A DNA stretch of 6,034 nucleotides from JBIKWM01 sp044356305 (GTDB taxonomy: Bacteria; Bacteroidota; Bacteroidia; UBA10329). This document shows positions 5,246 through 6,034 of the stretch, in pieces. The translations under genes were made by a program, and so were the position numbers. The notes beneath the pieces were generated by a model. That model had not been told where the DNA came from and did not search any database. It worked only from the letters and a program-made list of their open reading frames with translations. Each line of letters starts with the position of its first letter. Position 1 is the stretch's first letter. The DNA is taken from contig JBIKWM010000063.1 of the NCBI GenBank assembly GCA_044356305.1, positions 1-6,034 of the forward strand, read 5' to 3'.

Positions 5246-6034
5246 ATGAGGCTGACATTACTATTATCTCTTCAGGTCATCAGCGCATGCCTCAGTGCCC
5301 AGACCATCAATACAGGTCCGTGGTTGCAGGACGCTGAGCCATCGTCCATCCGCATCATGTGGGAGACGACCAATGGCGATGAGAGCACGGTGCAATGGGG
5401 TACCACCCAGGCACTTGGAGGCACAGCATCGGGTTCAGTAATCACAGGCAACGGTAATTCGCGCATCCATGAGGTGCAGCTGACTGGCTTGCAACCGGCC
5501 ACTCGCTATTGGTACTCGGTGCAGACCGGTGCAGCCATCATCGGTCCGTTTGACTTTGTGACACCTCCGGCCCGCAATGCCGAGGCCCCTTTCACATTCG
5601 TGGCTGTAAGCGATATGCAGCGCGACTGGACCAATCCGACAGTGTGGGGCAACATCAACACGCAGGGCATCATCCCGTACACTCTGGCCAATTATTCGGG
5701 CGATCTGCCCACCGATCTGGCGTTTATGATGATACCTGGCGATCTGGTAGATAACGGTACCAACTATGCCGAGTGGGAGACCACCTTCTTTGACCCGGCC
5801 CAACCGCTTTTGCAGCATGTGCCTCATTACCCAGTTGCAGGAAATCATGAGCTGGACAGCCCTAACTATTTCAAATATCACCATTTACCTGATAATGGAA
5901 CGGCTGGATACGAGGAGCATTGGTGGTACAAGGATTACAGCAACGTGCGCCTGATAGGCCTTGAGAGCAATAGCGGTTACCGCATTCAGGAACAACTCGA
6001 CTGGTTGCAGGCAGTGCTCGACTCTGTATGTGCT
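5246..6034 (+). CDS. Purple-acid-phosphatase-like secreted metallophosphoesterase (3' partial)
   Basis: The frame is open from the ATG at 5246 to the right edge (263 codons), so the C-terminus is missing. The N-terminus is an export signal, MRLTLLLSLQVISACLSAQ. Cleavage could follow residue 19, but ISAC (12-15) also fits a lipobox, so a lipoprotein is possible. Residues 24-106 form the fibronectin-III-like domain found before purple acid phosphatase catalytic domains (GPWLQDAEPSSIRIMWET, then L82-x-P-x-T-x-Y-W-Y). The calcineurin-like domain begins near 115: motif I S122-D123-M124-Q125, motif II G165-D166, motif III G199-N200-H201-E202. The later His motifs would lie beyond the window. The family hydrolyses phosphomonoesters or diesters with a dinuclear metal centre in the periplasm or outside the cell. 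Motif I has Gln where many relatives have His. It follows the receptor gene after 80 nt on the same strand. Family is clear; substrate is unknown. Confidence 0.88.
   Translation, partial: MRLTLLLSLQVISACLSAQTINTGPWLQDAEPSSIRIMWETTNGDESTVQWGTTQALGGTASGSVITGNGNSRIHEVQLTGLQPATRYWYSVQTGAAIIGPFDFVTPPARNAEAPFTFVAVSDMQRDWTNPTVWGNINTQGIIPYTLANYSGDLPTDLAFMMIPGDLVDNGTNYAEWETTFFDPAQPLLQHVPHYPVAGNHELDSPNYFKYHHLPDNGTAGYEEHWWYKDYSNVRLIGLESNSGYRIQEQLDWLQAVLDSVCA

Noticed and set aside
5435..5884. A 149-codon minus-strand open frame opposite the phosphoesterase
   Set aside because: The plus-strand frame here encodes clear metallophosphoesterase motifs and a signal peptide and is open to the window edge; the minus frame has no support.
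1..6034. A novel defence system, mobile element or CRISPR array
   Set aside because: All substantial open frames belong to known housekeeping or metal-related families, and I saw no regularly spaced repeats, transposase, integrase or terminal inverted repeats.

Overview
The window looks like a chromosomal segment from a member of the Bacteroidota. The outer-membrane receptor starts with a carboxypeptidase-regulatory-like domain, as is typical of that phylum. The divergent promoter region carries matches to the phylum's -7 element (TAnnTTTG). No start codon has a clear Shine-Dalgarno sequence. The base composition is moderately GC-rich for this phylum (judged by eye, not calculated), so I do not name a genus. 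There is no sign of phage, insertion sequences, CRISPR or RNA genes.

Layout: (1) 3-1175, plus strand: the C-terminal part of an ABC-F family ATPase, cut by the left edge. (2) 1176-1299: a convergent intergenic region with overlapping inverted repeats, probably the shared transcription end. (3) 2816-1300, minus strand: a two-gene unit of a DtxR/MntR-family metal-dependent repressor followed 20 nt later by a ZIP (GufA-type) metal permease. (4) 2817-2897: a short AT-rich divergent control region with a perfect 7+2+7 palindrome and a -7-like box close to each start codon. (5) 2898-5165, plus strand: a complete TonB-dependent receptor with a Cys-x-x-Cys motif in its plug. (6) 5166-5245: an 80-nt spacer with no recognisable element. 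(7) 5246-6034, plus strand: the N-terminal 263 codons of a secreted purple-acid-phosphatase-like metallophosphoesterase, cut by the right edge.

The coherent story is the middle of the window. A metal-sensing repressor lies in a probable operon with an inner-membrane metal permease and diverges from an outer-membrane TonB-dependent receptor. The palindrome between them is well placed to be the repressor's operator. My inference is a small metal-acquisition regulon: the receptor crosses the outer membrane, ZIP crosses the inner membrane, and the repressor shuts the set down when metal is sufficient. Which metal is involved cannot be settled from sequence; the repressor's binding residues lean toward the Mn-type (MntR) pattern. 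The phosphatase may be co-transcribed with the receptor and would itself need a dinuclear metal centre, but that link is speculative. The families are all known. The less ordinary points are the paired degeneracy of one ATP site in the ABC-F protein, the receptor's Cys motif, the compact divergent promoter, and the non-canonical first motif of the phosphoesterase.
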